In this document: in pieces, positions 41,628 through 50,692 of the stretch
Position numbering within the stretch: position 1 is the first letter of the stretch
Layout of the letters: every line of letters begins with the position of its first letter
Origin: Micromonospora musae
Lineage (GTDB): Bacteria; Actinomycetota; Actinomycetes; Mycobacteriales; Micromonosporaceae
Assembly (NCBI RefSeq): GCF_003626635.1
Contig: NZ_RAZT01000002.1
Coordinates: 496,001 to 560,000 of the forward strand
DNA length: 64,000 nucleotides
Direction of reading: 5' to 3'
Program-made: the position numbers and the translations under genes
The notes under the pieces: generated by a model
Databases searched by the model: none
What the model was told of the DNA's origin: nothing
The model's input: only the letters and a program-made list of their open reading frames with translations

Positions 41628-42338
41628 TCAGTTGCCGGCGTTCTGGCCGCCGTCGACGTGCAGGATCTCGCCGGTGACGAACGGTGCGGACTCGAGGTAG
41701 ACGACGGCGTCGACGATGTCGCTCGTCTCGCCCATCCGGCCCACGGGGTGCAGCGCGGCGAAGGTGTCGTGGTACTCGACCGGGTGCATCGGGGTCTTGA
41801 TGATGCCCGGGGCGACGGCGTTGACCCGTACGCCTCGGGTCGCGTACTCGATGGCGAGTGACTTCGTGGCGGAGCTGAGGCCGCCCTTGGTGAGCGACGC
41901 CAGTACGGACGGCACGTTGGAGTTGGGCTGGTCCACGAAGCTGGTGGTGATGGTGACGATGTGTCCGCCGCCGGTGGCCAGCAGGTGCGGCAGGACGCGC
42001 CGGGTGAGGTGGAAGAACCCTGCGAGGTTGACGCCGGTGAGCAGCGCGTACTCCTCGTCGGTGTAGTCGGTGAACGGCTTGGCGACGAAGACGCCGGCGT
42101 TGTTGACCAGGGTGTCGATCCGGCCGAAGCGCTCCAGCGCCGCGCTGACCACCCGGTCCGCGGTGTCGGCGTCGGCGATGTCGCCCTGGACGGTCAGCAC
42201 GTCCGAGTCGGCGCTGTCGGTGATCGAGCGTGAGGTGGCCACGACGGCGTAGCCGAGCTTGCGGTACGCCTCGACCAGACCGGCCCCGATGCCCTGGGAC
42301 GCTCCGGTGATCACCGCGACCTTCTGATTGGTACCCAT
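41628..42338 (-). CDS. SDR-family protein with an atypical active site
   Basis: This 236-residue short-chain dehydrogenase-like protein has the cofactor motif VITGASQGIGAGLVEAYRKLG, LVNNAGVFV and VNAVAPGIIKTPMHP. The catalytic YxxxK is altered: the segment reads SVLASLTKGGLS, with Ala where Tyr should be four residues before Lys. It may use a different proton donor or be non-catalytic. ATG 42338 is taken because GGGAGG is 6 bases upstream; the adjacent GTG is too close. It precedes the tautomerase and is divergent from TetR. Confidence 0.88.
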   Translation of the reverse strand: MGTNQKVAVITGASQGIGAGLVEAYRKLGYAVVATSRSITDSADSDVLTVQGDIADADTADRVVSAALERFGRIDTLVNNAGVFVAKPFTDYTDEEYALLTGVNLAGFFHLTRRVLPHLLATGGGHIVTITTSFVDQPNSNVPSVLASLTKGGLSSATKSLAIEYATRGVRVNAVAPGIIKTPMHPVEYHDTFAALHPVGRMGETSDIVDAVVYLESAPFVTGEILHVDGGQNAGN

Positions 42339-42378
42339 CACGATCCTCCCGATTGGTTGGTTTGCCCCCGGAAGTCCA

Positions 42379-42424
42379 CTAGACGACCGGTCAACTAAAC
42401 GCTAGCCGACCGGTCGGGTATCGT
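42379..42424. promoter_or_regulatory. Two TetR operators and leaderless tetR promoter
   Basis: CTAGACGACCGGTC (42379-42392) and CTAGCCGACCGGTC (42402-42415) are direct repeats 23 bases apart, each holding the palindrome GACCGGTC. TATCGT (42419-42424) ends seven bases before the tetR ATG. Confidence 0.85.
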
Positions 42425-42431
42425 CGAATGC

Positions 42432-43052
42432 ATGGGACGGACGAGTGACGCGCGAAACAAGATCCTCGAAGCGGCCGCCACGCTGATCGAGCAGCGCGGG
42501 TACTCGGCGCTGGGGGTCGCCGAGATCTGCTCGACGGCAGGTGTGCCGAAGGGCAGCTTCTACTACTTCTTCGAGTCCAAGCAGGCCCTCGCCCTCACCG
42601 TCATCGACGAGCACTGGTCGGCCCAGCGCCGGCAGTGGGTGGAGCTGCTCAGCAGCGATCGCGATCCGCTGCGACGCCTGCGGGACCTGTTCGAGGCGAC
42701 GGAGGAGGTGCAGCGCGCCGGGCAGCAGAAGGCCGGGCTGGTCACGGGCTGCCTCTTCGGCAACCTCGCCCTGGAGCTGAGCACCCAGGCCGAGGAGATC
42801 CGCAGCCGCCTGCAGGAGATCTTCGACGCCCAGATCGACCTGATCGAGCAGGTGGTCGTCGAGGCGAAGGAGCGCGGCCAGGCCGCCGCGGCGGTCGACG
42901 CCCGCGACGCCGCGCGCTCCATCGTCGCCCAGATCGAGGGACGGGCGCTGCTCGCGAAGTTGCTCAACGACCCGGCCCAGCTCGAAGCGCTCTGGCGCAA
43001 CTGCCTGGACCTGCTCCAGGTGCCGGCGCAGGAGCGCGCCGCGATCGGCTGA
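42432..43052 (+). CDS. TetR-family regulator of the SDR-tautomerase operon
   Basis: This 206-residue repressor has the helix-turn-helix KILEAAATLIEQRGYSALGVAEICSTAGVPKGSFYYFFESKQALALTVI. The C-terminal domain with KAGLVTGCLFGNLALELSTQAEEIRSRL is of the NemR/AcuR-like TetR_C type, often sensing electrophiles through the Cys in CLFGNL (inference from relatives). Leaderless: TATCGT lies 7 bases upstream. It is divergent from the SDR gene across two tandem operators. Confidence 0.92.
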   Translation: MGRTSDARNKILEAAATLIEQRGYSALGVAEICSTAGVPKGSFYYFFESKQALALTVIDEHWSAQRRQWVELLSSDRDPLRRLRDLFEATEEVQRAGQQKAGLVTGCLFGNLALELSTQAEEIRSRLQEIFDAQIDLIEQVVVEAKERGQAAAAVDARDAARSIVAQIEGRALLAKLLNDPAQLEALWRNCLDLLQVPAQERAAIG

Positions 43053-43183
43053 ACTCCGACCGACGGCCGTACGCACGCCACGTACCCGCTCGGAGCCCGC
43101 AGTCGGCGCGAGACCGACGTGCTACGGCTGCGACCCCCCGCCGCCGTAGGCTGCATCTCGCAGGCGAGGGACGGGAGGCCGAG

Positions 43184-43894
43184 GTGGCCGAGGCGACGCC
43201 GACCGGGACGACGGTGACCGAACTGCTGGCCGAGCTGGCCGCGCTCGACGACCCGAAGATGCGCAAGGTGAACGAGAGCCACGGTGACGATCACGGCGTG
43301 AACCTCGGCAAGCTGCGCGCCGTCGCGAAGCGGCTGAAGACGCAGCAGGACCTCGCCCGGCAACTCTGGGCGACGGACGACACCGCGGCGAGGCTGCTGG
43401 CGCTGCTGATCTGCCGCCCGAAGGCGTTCGAGCGGGACGAGCTGGACGCCATGTTGCGCGCGGCGCGCGCCCCCAAGGTGCACGACTGGCTCGTGAACTA
43501 CGTGGTGAAGAAGAGCCCGCACTCCGAAGCGCTACGCGTGGCCTGGTTCGCCGACGCGGATCCGGTGGTCGCGAGCGCCGGCTGGGCGCTGACCACCGAA
43601 CGCGTGGCGAAGAAGCCCGAGGGCCTCGACCTCCCGGGGCTGCTCGACGTCATCGAGGCGGAGATGAAGGACGCCCCGGAGCGCCTCCAGTGGGCGATGA
43701 ACCACTGCCTGGCGCAGATCGGGATCGAGCATGCCGCGCACCGCACGAGGGCGCTCGAGATCGGTGAGCGCCTGGAGGTGCTCAAGGATTACCCGACCTC
43801 CCCCGGCTGCACCTCCCCGTTCGCGCCCACCTGGATCAACGAGATGGTGCGCCGACAGCACGCCGCGTCCAGCCGTGGCGATCTCGTGGCCTAG
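43184..43894 (+). CDS. AlkD-like DNA alkylation repair protein
   Basis: This 236-residue all-helical HEAT-repeat protein belongs to the DNA_alkylation (AlkC/AlkD) family, which excises N3- and N7-alkylpurines. Landmarks are DDPKMRKVNESHGDDHGVNLGKLRAVAKRL near the N-terminus, DLARQLWATDDTAARLLALLI, HDWLVNYVVKKSPHSEALRVAWFADAD and the final LQWAMNHCLAQIGI. GTG 43184 has GGGAGGCCGAG upstream and is the only start that begins shortly before the conserved region. The gene stands alone, 131 bases after tetR. No adaptive-response gene (ada, alkB) is near. Confidence 0.85.
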   Translation: MAEATPTGTTVTELLAELAALDDPKMRKVNESHGDDHGVNLGKLRAVAKRLKTQQDLARQLWATDDTAARLLALLICRPKAFERDELDAMLRAARAPKVHDWLVNYVVKKSPHSEALRVAWFADADPVVASAGWALTTERVAKKPEGLDLPGLLDVIEAEMKDAPERLQWAMNHCLAQIGIEHAAHRTRALEIGERLEVLKDYPTSPGCTSPFAPTWINEMVRRQHAASSRGDLVA

Positions 43895-44124
43895 CGGGCA
43901 CTCTGCGTCACGAAGGCCACGTGACCTGCGCCTCAGGCGTACGACGTAGGCCGAAGTTTCCCTTGCGTTCCACTCCGTGGTGGCGAACATTCCCCGACGC
44001 GCGGCTTGCCCGGCGCACGGTCGGTCGGTGACGCGAGCCCGTCACCTGGCATCAGCCGCCAGGCGGCGGCTCCACAGCACCGAGACTCCGGCCGCGTCCC
44101 CGGAAAACCGAAAGGACCCGTTAC

Positions 44125-46809
44125 ATGGGTAACCCCCGCACGAGGTCGCGTCTCCACCCGAGATCCGCGATCGCCGCGGCGGCGACCATCGCCGTCGCCC
44201 TGACGCCGTTCGCGGCGGCCGGACCCGCGTCCGCGGCGACCGACGCCGCCGACGCGACTCCTCAGCACGTCGTGCTGACGCCCGCGGAGCACGCCGACAC
44301 CGCACAGTCCTTCACCTGGCAGACCGGCTCGAAGGTCAAGGACGGCCAGGTGCACTTCCGCAAGGCGGGCACGAAGCGCTGGGAGGTGGCCAACGCACGG
44401 GTCAACGAGGAGCTGGTGAGCTCCGGCGTTCCCACCCGCACGCACTCGGCGACCGTCGACCGACTGAAGCCCGGCACCCAGTACGAGTACTACGTGGGGA
44501 ACGCCGCCAAGGTCAGCGCCACCTACAAGTTCACCACCGCGGGCAAGGCCGGCGACCCCTTCTCGTTCATCTACTTCGGCGACGCGCAGAACGACATCGG
44601 TGCGAAGTGGAGCCCGGTCGTCGCGCAGGCGTTCCAGCGCTTCCCAGATGCCGTCGGCACGGTCAACGCGGGTGACCTCGTGGACGTGGGCAGCGACAAC
44701 GGCCTGTGGAACGAGTGGTTCGGCGCGATGGACGGCTACAGCCAGACCCGCAACGTGATCGCGGCCCCCGGGAACCACGAGTACAAGAACGCCGACGTCC
44801 TGCGGACCTGGAAGTCGAACTTCGAGTTCCCCGGCGACGGCCCGGTCGCCACCACCAAGTCGACCAAGGGCATGACCGACGGCGAGAAGCAGAAGGTCGC
44901 CTACGAGAAGCAGATCCAGATCGCCCTCGCGGAGACCGCGTACTACACGGACTACCAGGGGGTTCGCTTCATCTCGCTGAACGCGACCCGGTCCGAGGCT
45001 CTCGAGTTGATGACGCCGAAGGACCTGCCCGAGTGCCACGTCGCCTGCCCGAACCCGATCGAGCTGTGGCTCGACATGCAGCGCAAGTGGCTCGACTCGG
45101 TGCTCCGGAACAACCCCAACAAGTGGGCGATCGCGGTCTTCCACCAGCCCGTCTTCTCGGGCTCCGAGGGCCGTGACGAGGCCGACCTGCGCGCCGCGTG
45201 GCTGCCGGTCTTCGAGCGCGACGACATCGACCTCGCCCTCATGGGCCATGACCACAACTACGTCCGGGGTTACGTGGACGCCGACAAGACCGACACCCCC
45301 GGCATGACGACCGGTCCGGTCTACGCCATCTCGGTCTCCGGACCGAAGTACTACGAGCCCGCTCCGCAGGACGACAACACGTGGACGCAGAACGGCGCGA
45401 CCCAGGTCGTCCACGCCGCCCACACGTCGACCTTCCAGGGCATCAAGGTGACGAAGGACCAGATCCACTACGAGTCGGTCGTCGCCGCGAAGTGGGACGA
45501 CAAGTCGGACACGGACGTCCCCGTCGGTGGCACGCTCGACTCCTTCACCATCACCAAGTACGACGACGGTGAGAAGTACGTGACCGAGGCCGGCATGCCG
45601 ATCCCGAAGCCGAAGAGCACCGACAAGGTCAGCGGCAAGCGTACGGCGGACGAGGCCGCGGCCCAGGAGCCGGCGGAGGTGCCGCTCGGCCACGAGCGCG
45701 TCGGCACCCTGACCGCGCCGACCGTGGCGAAGCCCGGCCCGACGACCGTGAACCCGACCAACGGCGCCGTGTACGTCGCCGACGGCACGAGCACCGGCAA
45801 GGGACGGGTCGAGGCCGTCGACCCGAAGACCGGCAAGGTCACCGGCTCGTTCGAGGCCGGCGCGCCGATCAAGGACCTCACCTACGACCCGGCCTTCAAC
45901 GGCGTCCTCGTCGTCTACCAGGACGGTCGGATCGCGTCGTTCCTCGTCGCGCCGGGCAACTTCGGCGCCCCGTACATCCCGCCGATCGAGACCGGGATGA
46001 AGGTCGTCTCGACGCAGTACGACAGCCTGACCGGGCAGGTCTTCCTCGGCCTCGCAGACGGCACCGTCGTCTGGCTCGACGACGAGTTCAAGCCGGTCGG
46101 CCAGGCGAACGTGGGGGCGGGCCTCTCGGCCATCCGCATCGACGACGCCACCGGCACCCTGTACGTGACCTACGACAACGCCACCGACGGCCAGCCCGGC
46201 CTGCGGCTCTTCGACACCCGGAACGGGATGCGCAAGCTCGCCGAGTACAAGCTCGACGCCGGTGCCGCCTTCCTCGACGTCGACATGAAGGTGGGCGTCG
46301 CCTACGTCGGCCACTCGCCGGTGGCGGGGGACGCCCGCAACGGTGGTCTCTCGATCGTCGACCTGCTCGGCGCGAAGGTGACCCGCTTCGACAAGCCGGA
46401 GTTCGGCACCTCGATCGGCGGGGTGGGTGTCGATTCCGGAAAGGGCCTCGTCTACCTCGCCAGCGCCGACCGCTCCCCGGCCGCGATGATCGTCGTCGGC
46501 CGTAAGCAGGCACCGAGCATCGACCAGTCCCCGGTCGCGCGGATCGCGATCGCGGGCGAAACCGCGATCTTCGACGCGAGCGGCCACGGCATGCCCAACG
46601 TGACCGTGACCTGGGAGATGCGCAAGCGGGCCCCGGGCAGCGACAAGTGGACGCCGATCCGCGGCGCGACCTCCGACGTCCTCAAGGTCGCCGCTTCGAA
46701 GTCCGTCGACGGGACCCAGTACCGCGCCGTCTACACCAACACGATCGACGGCAAGGTCTACTCGACGCGCAGCGCGTCCGCGACCCTGCGGGTCGTGGGT
46801 AAGAAGTGA
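44125..46809 (+). CDS. Secreted purple-acid-phosphatase-like metallophosphoesterase with propeller-like and Ig-like domains
   Basis: This 894-residue exported protein has a signal peptide with Ala-rich cleavage near residue 38. A fibronectin-type/PAP N-domain (residues about 45-140, ending in LKPGTQYEYYVGN) precedes the metallophosphoesterase core: FGDAQND, VNAGDLVD, APGNHEY, AVFHQP and LMGHDHNYVRG (about 150-380), which bind two metals. After a linker, residues about 530-790 form repeated strands such as NPTNGAVYVADGT, DPAFNGVLVVYQDG and DDATGTLYVTYDN, resembling a YncE-like beta-propeller. The last 90 residues are Ig-like (TVTWEMRKRAPGSDKW). ATG 44125 follows AAAGGA. A strong hairpin ends the gene. 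Confidence 0.9.
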   Translation: MGNPRTRSRLHPRSAIAAAATIAVALTPFAAAGPASAATDAADATPQHVVLTPAEHADTAQSFTWQTGSKVKDGQVHFRKAGTKRWEVANARVNEELVSSGVPTRTHSATVDRLKPGTQYEYYVGNAAKVSATYKFTTAGKAGDPFSFIYFGDAQNDIGAKWSPVVAQAFQRFPDAVGTVNAGDLVDVGSDNGLWNEWFGAMDGYSQTRNVIAAPGNHEYKNADVLRTWKSNFEFPGDGPVATTKSTKGMTDGEKQKVAYEKQIQIALAETAYYTDYQGVRFISLNATRSEALELMTPKDLPECHVACPNPIELWLDMQRKWLDSVLRNNPNKWAIAVFHQPVFSGSEGRDEADLRAAWLPVFERDDIDLALMGHDHNYVRGYVDADKTDTPGMTTGPVYAISVSGPKYYEPAPQDDNTWTQNGATQVVHAAHTSTFQGIKVTKDQIHYESVVAAKWDDKSDTDVPVGGTLDSFTITKYDDGEKYVTEAGMPIPKPKSTDKVSGKRTADEAAAQEPAEVPLGHERVGTLTAPTVAKPGPTTVNPTNGAVYVADGTSTGKGRVEAVDPKTGKVTGSFEAGAPIKDLTYDPAFNGVLVVYQDGRIASFLVAPGNFGAPYIPPIETGMKVVSTQYDSLTGQVFLGLADGTVVWLDDEFKPVGQANVGAGLSAIRIDDATGTLYVTYDNATDGQPGLRLFDTRNGMRKLAEYKLDAGAAFLDVDMKVGVAYVGHSPVAGDARNGGLSIVDLLGAKVTRFDKPEFGTSIGGVGVDSGKGLVYLASADRSPAAMIVVGRKQAPSIDQSPVARIAIAGETAIFDASGHGMPNVTVTWEMRKRAPGSDKWTPIRGATSDVLKVAASKSVDGTQYRAVYTNTIDGKVYSTRSASATLRVVGKK

Positions 46810-46854
46810 TCCGGGGCCGCTCCACGCGGCACCGCTGATCACCGGCACTCACCC

Positions 46855-46895
46855 CGGACGGGGCCGTCGCGATCCTTTCGCGGCGGCCCCGTCCG
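46855..46895 (+). terminator. Strong hairpin terminator after the phosphatase gene
   Basis: The arm at 46855-46872 pairs with that at 46878-46895 (18 positions, one T-G wobble) around the loop TCCTT. A further purine-rich stretch and no T tract follow. Confidence 0.9.
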
Positions 46896-46971
46896 CGTCA
46901 CGCCCCGCGCGCCGGCCACGCGGCGCGGAAATTGGCGTGCATTGCCAGGACCGTCGCCCGAGAATGGCGGC

Positions 46972-47508
46972 GTGACCAGCACCGCCGCGCGCAGCCAGAG
47001 CTGGACCGTCACCTCTGCCGACGTCAGCTCACCCGAGGCGGCGGTGCTGCTACCGGAATACTTCACCGACGTGAGCGACCGCTACTTCCAGCTCCACCTC
47101 GGCCGCCCGTCGACGCCCACCGAGATCGAAGAGGGGCTCGCCGCCCACGCGAGTGACGACCTCGCCCCGCCCAGCGGCGTGTTCCTGCTGGCGCGACACG
47201 GCGACGAGCCGGCGGGCTGCGCGGGCCTGCGCGTCCTCGACCCGCGTACGGTCGAATTGACCCGGATGTTCGTGCGGCACGCGCTGCGCGGCACGGGAGG
47301 CGGCTCGCGCCTGCTGGCCGCGGCGGAGGAGGCCGCCCGCGGCCTCGGCGCGGAGCGGATCGTGCTCGACACCCGGCTCGACCTGGTCGAGGCGCGCGCC
47401 ATGTACGTCAGGCACGGCTACGCCGAGGTACCGGCGCACAACGACCACCGGTACGCGGAGATCTGGTACGGCAAGGAGCTGGGCTCCGCACCCACCGCGC
47501 CACGCTGA
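46972..47508 (+). CDS. GNAT-family N-acetyltransferase
   Basis: This 178-residue acetyltransferase has PPSGVFLLARHGDEPAGCAGLRVLDPRTVELTRMFVRHALRGTGGGSRLLAAAEEAARGLGAERIVLDTR as the acetyl-CoA binding core (the R-GTGGG-S loop is motif A) and VEARAMYVRHGYAEVP as motif B. This resembles the small stand-alone GNATs that acetylate amines or amino acids; the acceptor is unknown. GTG 46972 is chosen as there is no ribosome site upstream and GAGAAT six bases before it could be a -10. It is convergent with the DUF1028 gene. Confidence 0.87.
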   Translation: MTSTAARSQSWTVTSADVSSPEAAVLLPEYFTDVSDRYFQLHLGRPSTPTEIEEGLAAHASDDLAPPSGVFLLARHGDEPAGCAGLRVLDPRTVELTRMFVRHALRGTGGGSRLLAAAEEAARGLGAERIVLDTRLDLVEARAMYVRHGYAEVPAHNDHRYAEIWYGKELGSAPTAPR

Positions 47509-47599
47509 TCGGCGATCGTCCGCACGGTCGGTCTCGCGCTGAGGGGCCGGCGCTCGCGGCGGCCTCGACGCGCGGCGGGCAATAGGGCCGGAGCGGGGG

Positions 47600-48277
47600 C
47601 TACCCGAGCGCCTGCCGGGCGGCCTCGCCCATGGGATCGTCGCGGGTGGGCAGCCGATGGATGGTCGGCAGCACCTCCTCCCGGAAGACGCCGTGCAGCC
47701 GGCGCAGCTCGCGAGCCGGGTGGGTGGCGTCGTCGACCCGCACGTCCCAGATCGGGTACGGCTGATCACCGATCACCGTGACGGTCGCCGACCGCGCGCC
47801 GTGCCGGTCACCACCGTTCTCCTCGCCGGCCTCGACGGCCAGCAGGAGCCGCTCCGCCAGGTCGAGCTCCGTACTCTCCTCGAACACCCGGACGATCGCC
47901 GCGAGGGTCTCCGGGCCGACCAGACGGTTGCCCTGCGCCGCGTAACCCGGCCCGGTGTGGTGCCCCGCCCAGTCCTTCGCGCGGGAGCCGGTGAAGGCGT
48001 ACGCGCGGCCCTGCCGGTCGACCATGCCGACCTGCCGCACCTCCCGACCGGGATCGCCGGCCAGTAGCTGTGTCAGGACGTCCTGCGGCGAGCGGCCCGC
48101 GCCGAGCAGCGGCAGGCCGTCGTAGGCCAGGAACGGGTTGGGGGTGGCCTGCGTCGCGACCGCGCCGGCGCCCGCGTGGACGTGCGCGACGAGCTTGCCG
48201 ACCGCGGGCCTGGCGGTCAGCGCGCCCACCCCGAGCTGACCGGTACGCGGACACCGTGCGGCGATCGAGAAGGTCAC
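47600..48277 (-). CDS. DUF1028 family protein
   Basis: This 225-residue protein has an Ntn-hydrolase-like fold of unknown activity. The start VTFSIAARCPRTGQLGVGALTARPAVGKLVAHV is the family hallmark and argues for GTG 48277 over the ATG 69 bases upstream. GRAYAFTGSRAKDWAGHHTGPGYAAQGNRLVG follows. The end WDVRVDDATHPARELRRLH is also conserved. It stands alone; neighbours do not hint at its substrate. Confidence 0.88.
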   Translation of the reverse strand: MTFSIAARCPRTGQLGVGALTARPAVGKLVAHVHAGAGAVATQATPNPFLAYDGLPLLGAGRSPQDVLTQLLAGDPGREVRQVGMVDRQGRAYAFTGSRAKDWAGHHTGPGYAAQGNRLVGPETLAAIVRVFEESTELDLAERLLLAVEAGEENGGDRHGARSATVTVIGDQPYPIWDVRVDDATHPARELRRLHGVFREEVLPTIHRLPTRDDPMGEAARQALG

Positions 48278-48441
48278 GCTCGGCAGGTACCCGGAGGAGC
48301 GCGCGGCATGCCGCCCGCTGTCGGTTGCCCAGTTCGTCGCGCTCACCGCCAGAGAGACATTGATGTCCTTGCATGTCTTGCTTCGGCTCGTGTATGAAGA
48401 CTTACGACTCGTTAAGGCTCTGGTCTTCGGAAGGAGCGACG

Positions 48442-49668
48442 ATGAAAAACGCCCTGCGACGTCTGCGAACGGTGGCGGTCACCCTCGGCGCCTGCACACT
48501 CGGGCTGAGCCTGCTGACAGCGCCCGCCCAGGCGTACTCGACCCAACCTCTCTCGCCGCACTCCGACCGGGCACCGGAGTCGGATCAGTTCACGGCCGAG
48601 GGCGTGACGACCGTCGGTGAGCTGCGCACCGTCGACGGCTCGTTGTCGTACGCACGCAACGGTCGGACCCAGATCATCCGGCACCCCGGCGCCACCTACG
48701 TCAAGGTGCACTTCAGCTCACTGCAGCTCGCCCCCGGCGAGTACGTCACGGTGGCGAGCCCCGACGGCCGGGAGAGCTACCGGTACGACCGCCAGTTGAA
48801 CCGGGCCACCGGCTCGGACTACACCACCGACGGCCGGCCGGGCTTCTGGGCGATGTCGGTGGAGGGCGACACCGCTGTGGTGACCCTGCACAGCGACCGC
48901 CCCTCCGGTGGCGGCGCCGCGACCATCGACCGCTTCTGGCGCGGCTACGACCGCGCCGAGATCGCGCAGCACAACTTCTCCACGCAGTCGGTCTGCAGCA
49001 CCGACGCCCGCCGCGACGCGGTCTGCTACCGGACCAGCCACCCCACCGAGTACGCCCGCGGCAACGCGGTGGCCCGGCTGCTGATCAGCGGCGGCGGCAT
49101 GTGCACCACCTGGCGGGTCGGCGACACCAACCGCATGCTGACGAACAAGCACTGCTTCTCGACGCAGGCCGCGGTCAGCGGCAGCGAGATGCAGTTCAAC
49201 TACCAGTGCGCCACCTGCGGCGGGGCGAACCCCGGCGCCGGCACGAAGGTCAGCGGCGCGACGCTCTACCGGGTGAGCAGTGGGGGCTCCAACCAACTGG
49301 ACTACGCCCTCTACTCGGTGAACAACTTCGCCGCCATCCAGGGGTTCGGCACGCTCTACCTGGCGACGAGCGCCACCACCACCGGAACGCAGATGTACAT
49401 CCCCGGCCACGGCGACGGCAGCCCGAAGCGCTTGTCGATCTTCGAGGACTCCCAGAACGGCGCGAGGTGCACCGTCCGGAACGCGAACTACAACACCTGG
49501 AACATCAGCTACAGCTGTGACACCTCCGGCGGCAACTCCGGCTCGCCGGTGCTGAACAGCAGCCACCGGGTGATCGCCCTGCACCACCTCGGCGGCTGCC
49601 CGTCGAACCAGGGCGCGAAGGCGCACCTCATCTACAACGAGATCGCCAGCCTGATCGACAACGGCTGA
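48442..49668 (+). CDS. Secreted trypsin-like serine protease
   Basis: This 408-residue exported chymotrypsin-fold (S1-like) protease has a signal peptide over residues 1-30, ending AQAY. A propeptide-like region runs to about residue 195 (ATYVKVHFSSLQL and similar strands). The mature domain then shows the triad: His in MLTNKHCF, Asp in LDYALYSV and Ser in CDTSGGNSGSPVL. Six or more cysteines (VCSTDARRDAVC, YQCATCGG, ARCTV) can form disulfides, as expected outside the cell. AAGGAG precedes ATG 48442. It ends at a perfect 13-bp hairpin. Confidence 0.92.
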   Translation: MKNALRRLRTVAVTLGACTLGLSLLTAPAQAYSTQPLSPHSDRAPESDQFTAEGVTTVGELRTVDGSLSYARNGRTQIIRHPGATYVKVHFSSLQLAPGEYVTVASPDGRESYRYDRQLNRATGSDYTTDGRPGFWAMSVEGDTAVVTLHSDRPSGGGAATIDRFWRGYDRAEIAQHNFSTQSVCSTDARRDAVCYRTSHPTEYARGNAVARLLISGGGMCTTWRVGDTNRMLTNKHCFSTQAAVSGSEMQFNYQCATCGGANPGAGTKVSGATLYRVSSGGSNQLDYALYSVNNFAAIQGFGTLYLATSATTTGTQMYIPGHGDGSPKRLSIFEDSQNGARCTVRNANYNTWNISYSCDTSGGNSGSPVLNSSHRVIALHHLGGCPSNQGAKAHLIYNEIASLIDNG

Positions 49669-49680
49669 CCACGACGGGCG

Positions 49681-49709
49681 GTGTGGGGGCGCGGATCGCG
49701 CCCCCACAC
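49681..49709. terminator. Hairpin terminator followed by a short T-rich run
   Basis: GTGTGGGGGCGCG (49681-49693) and CGCGCCCCCACAC (49697-49709) pair perfectly around GAT; TGCTGTTT follows. This is the most factor-independent-looking terminator in the window. Confidence 0.92.
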
Positions 49710-49762
49710 TGCTGTTTGAGCCAGCGCCTCCGGACGGTTACCGCCCAGCCCGCGCCCGAGTC

Positions 49763-50533
49763 TCACTTGTCGTAGTAGAAGTCGGCGGCCTCACCGGCAT
49801 CCGCCGGCGGACTGACCTTCACCGGCTTCCCGTGCCCGCTCATGGTGGTGGTCATCGTCAGTTTCGGTCCGTTGCCGGGAGTCAACTCCACCTTGATCGA
49901 GGTGACCCAGCCCTGATCGTCGGTGATGATCGTGAAGGGCGACATGGGTGTGCCGATCGAGACGATGCTCGGGGCACCCACGGGGAGGAACGGCTTGGTG
50001 TCTTCGCCGTCTGGGTCGAAGCGGCCGGTGTAGGTGTTCGGGCCGGTGCGGTCCACCGAGGCGATCGACGAGGTGAATGCCTTCAGGCCGGTCGGGTCGG
50101 CCCAGTCGAAGCGCAGGAAGGGATCATCGCGCTTCACCCGCTTCAGATCGACGTGCACCCAGCGTTTCTCGCCGGCCGGCCGCACGTAACTGTCGGTGCC
50201 GATCACGACCCGGCTCCCCGCCGACGGATACTTCCCGCCAGTGACCTTGACCGTGGACTGGAAGCGACGTTTCTCGGGATCGAAAGCACCGGTGCCGCTG
50301 ACGTTCTGCCCCTCGGGCAGGCCGCCGCGCACCGCGTACCGGTGGGCGACGCCCTGCGACCGATGCAGCGCCGCGACCAGGTCGCCGCGGACGTCGGTCG
50401 TCGGTGACGGCGCTGCGGTGGCGGCCTCGGCCGGTCCCTCCACGCGGGTGGGATCCGTCGTTCCACCGCAGCCGGCGGCAAGGAGCAGACCGCCGGTCAG
50501 AGTCAGCGTGAGCAGGGCGCGGCGCAGTTTCAT
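49763..50533 (-). CDS. Secreted lipoprotein, LppX/LprG-like architecture
   Basis: This 256-residue lipoprotein has the signal MKLRRALLTLTLTGGLLLAAGC, ending in a lipobox LAAGC with Cys22. The body has FDPEKRRFQSTVKVTGG, YVRPAGEKRWVHVDLKRVK and a C-terminal TIITDDQGWVTSIKVELTP, strands that recall the LolA/LppX fold, but similarity is not strong enough to name it. ATG 50533 is the only start placing the signal peptide correctly. The function is unknown. Confidence 0.8.
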   Translation of the reverse strand: MKLRRALLTLTLTGGLLLAAGCGGTTDPTRVEGPAEAATAAPSPTTDVRGDLVAALHRSQGVAHRYAVRGGLPEGQNVSGTGAFDPEKRRFQSTVKVTGGKYPSAGSRVVIGTDSYVRPAGEKRWVHVDLKRVKRDDPFLRFDWADPTGLKAFTSSIASVDRTGPNTYTGRFDPDGEDTKPFLPVGAPSIVSIGTPMSPFTIITDDQGWVTSIKVELTPGNGPKLTMTTTMSGHGKPVKVSPPADAGEAADFYYDK

Positions 50534-50692
50534 GGTGAGATCCCCCGTGGACGGCCGGCTGGTAGCCGGGACACGAAACGATAGCGGGTTCCATCGACGT
50601 CGGAACCGACTGAACCGGCCCCTCCCCCACATCCCAGTGCGGACGGCATCGCGACGGTTCGCCAGCAGGGCCGCGCCAAGTCACGCACTCGA

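Noticed and set aside
43895-44124. PHO box before the phosphatase gene
   Set aside because: I looked for GTTCACC direct repeats and found none, so phosphate control is not supported.
43933-46848. Very long minus-strand open frame opposite the phosphatase gene
   Set aside because: It mirrors the plus-strand gene, has no domain or motif, and the phosphatase with signal peptide and full motifs explains the region.
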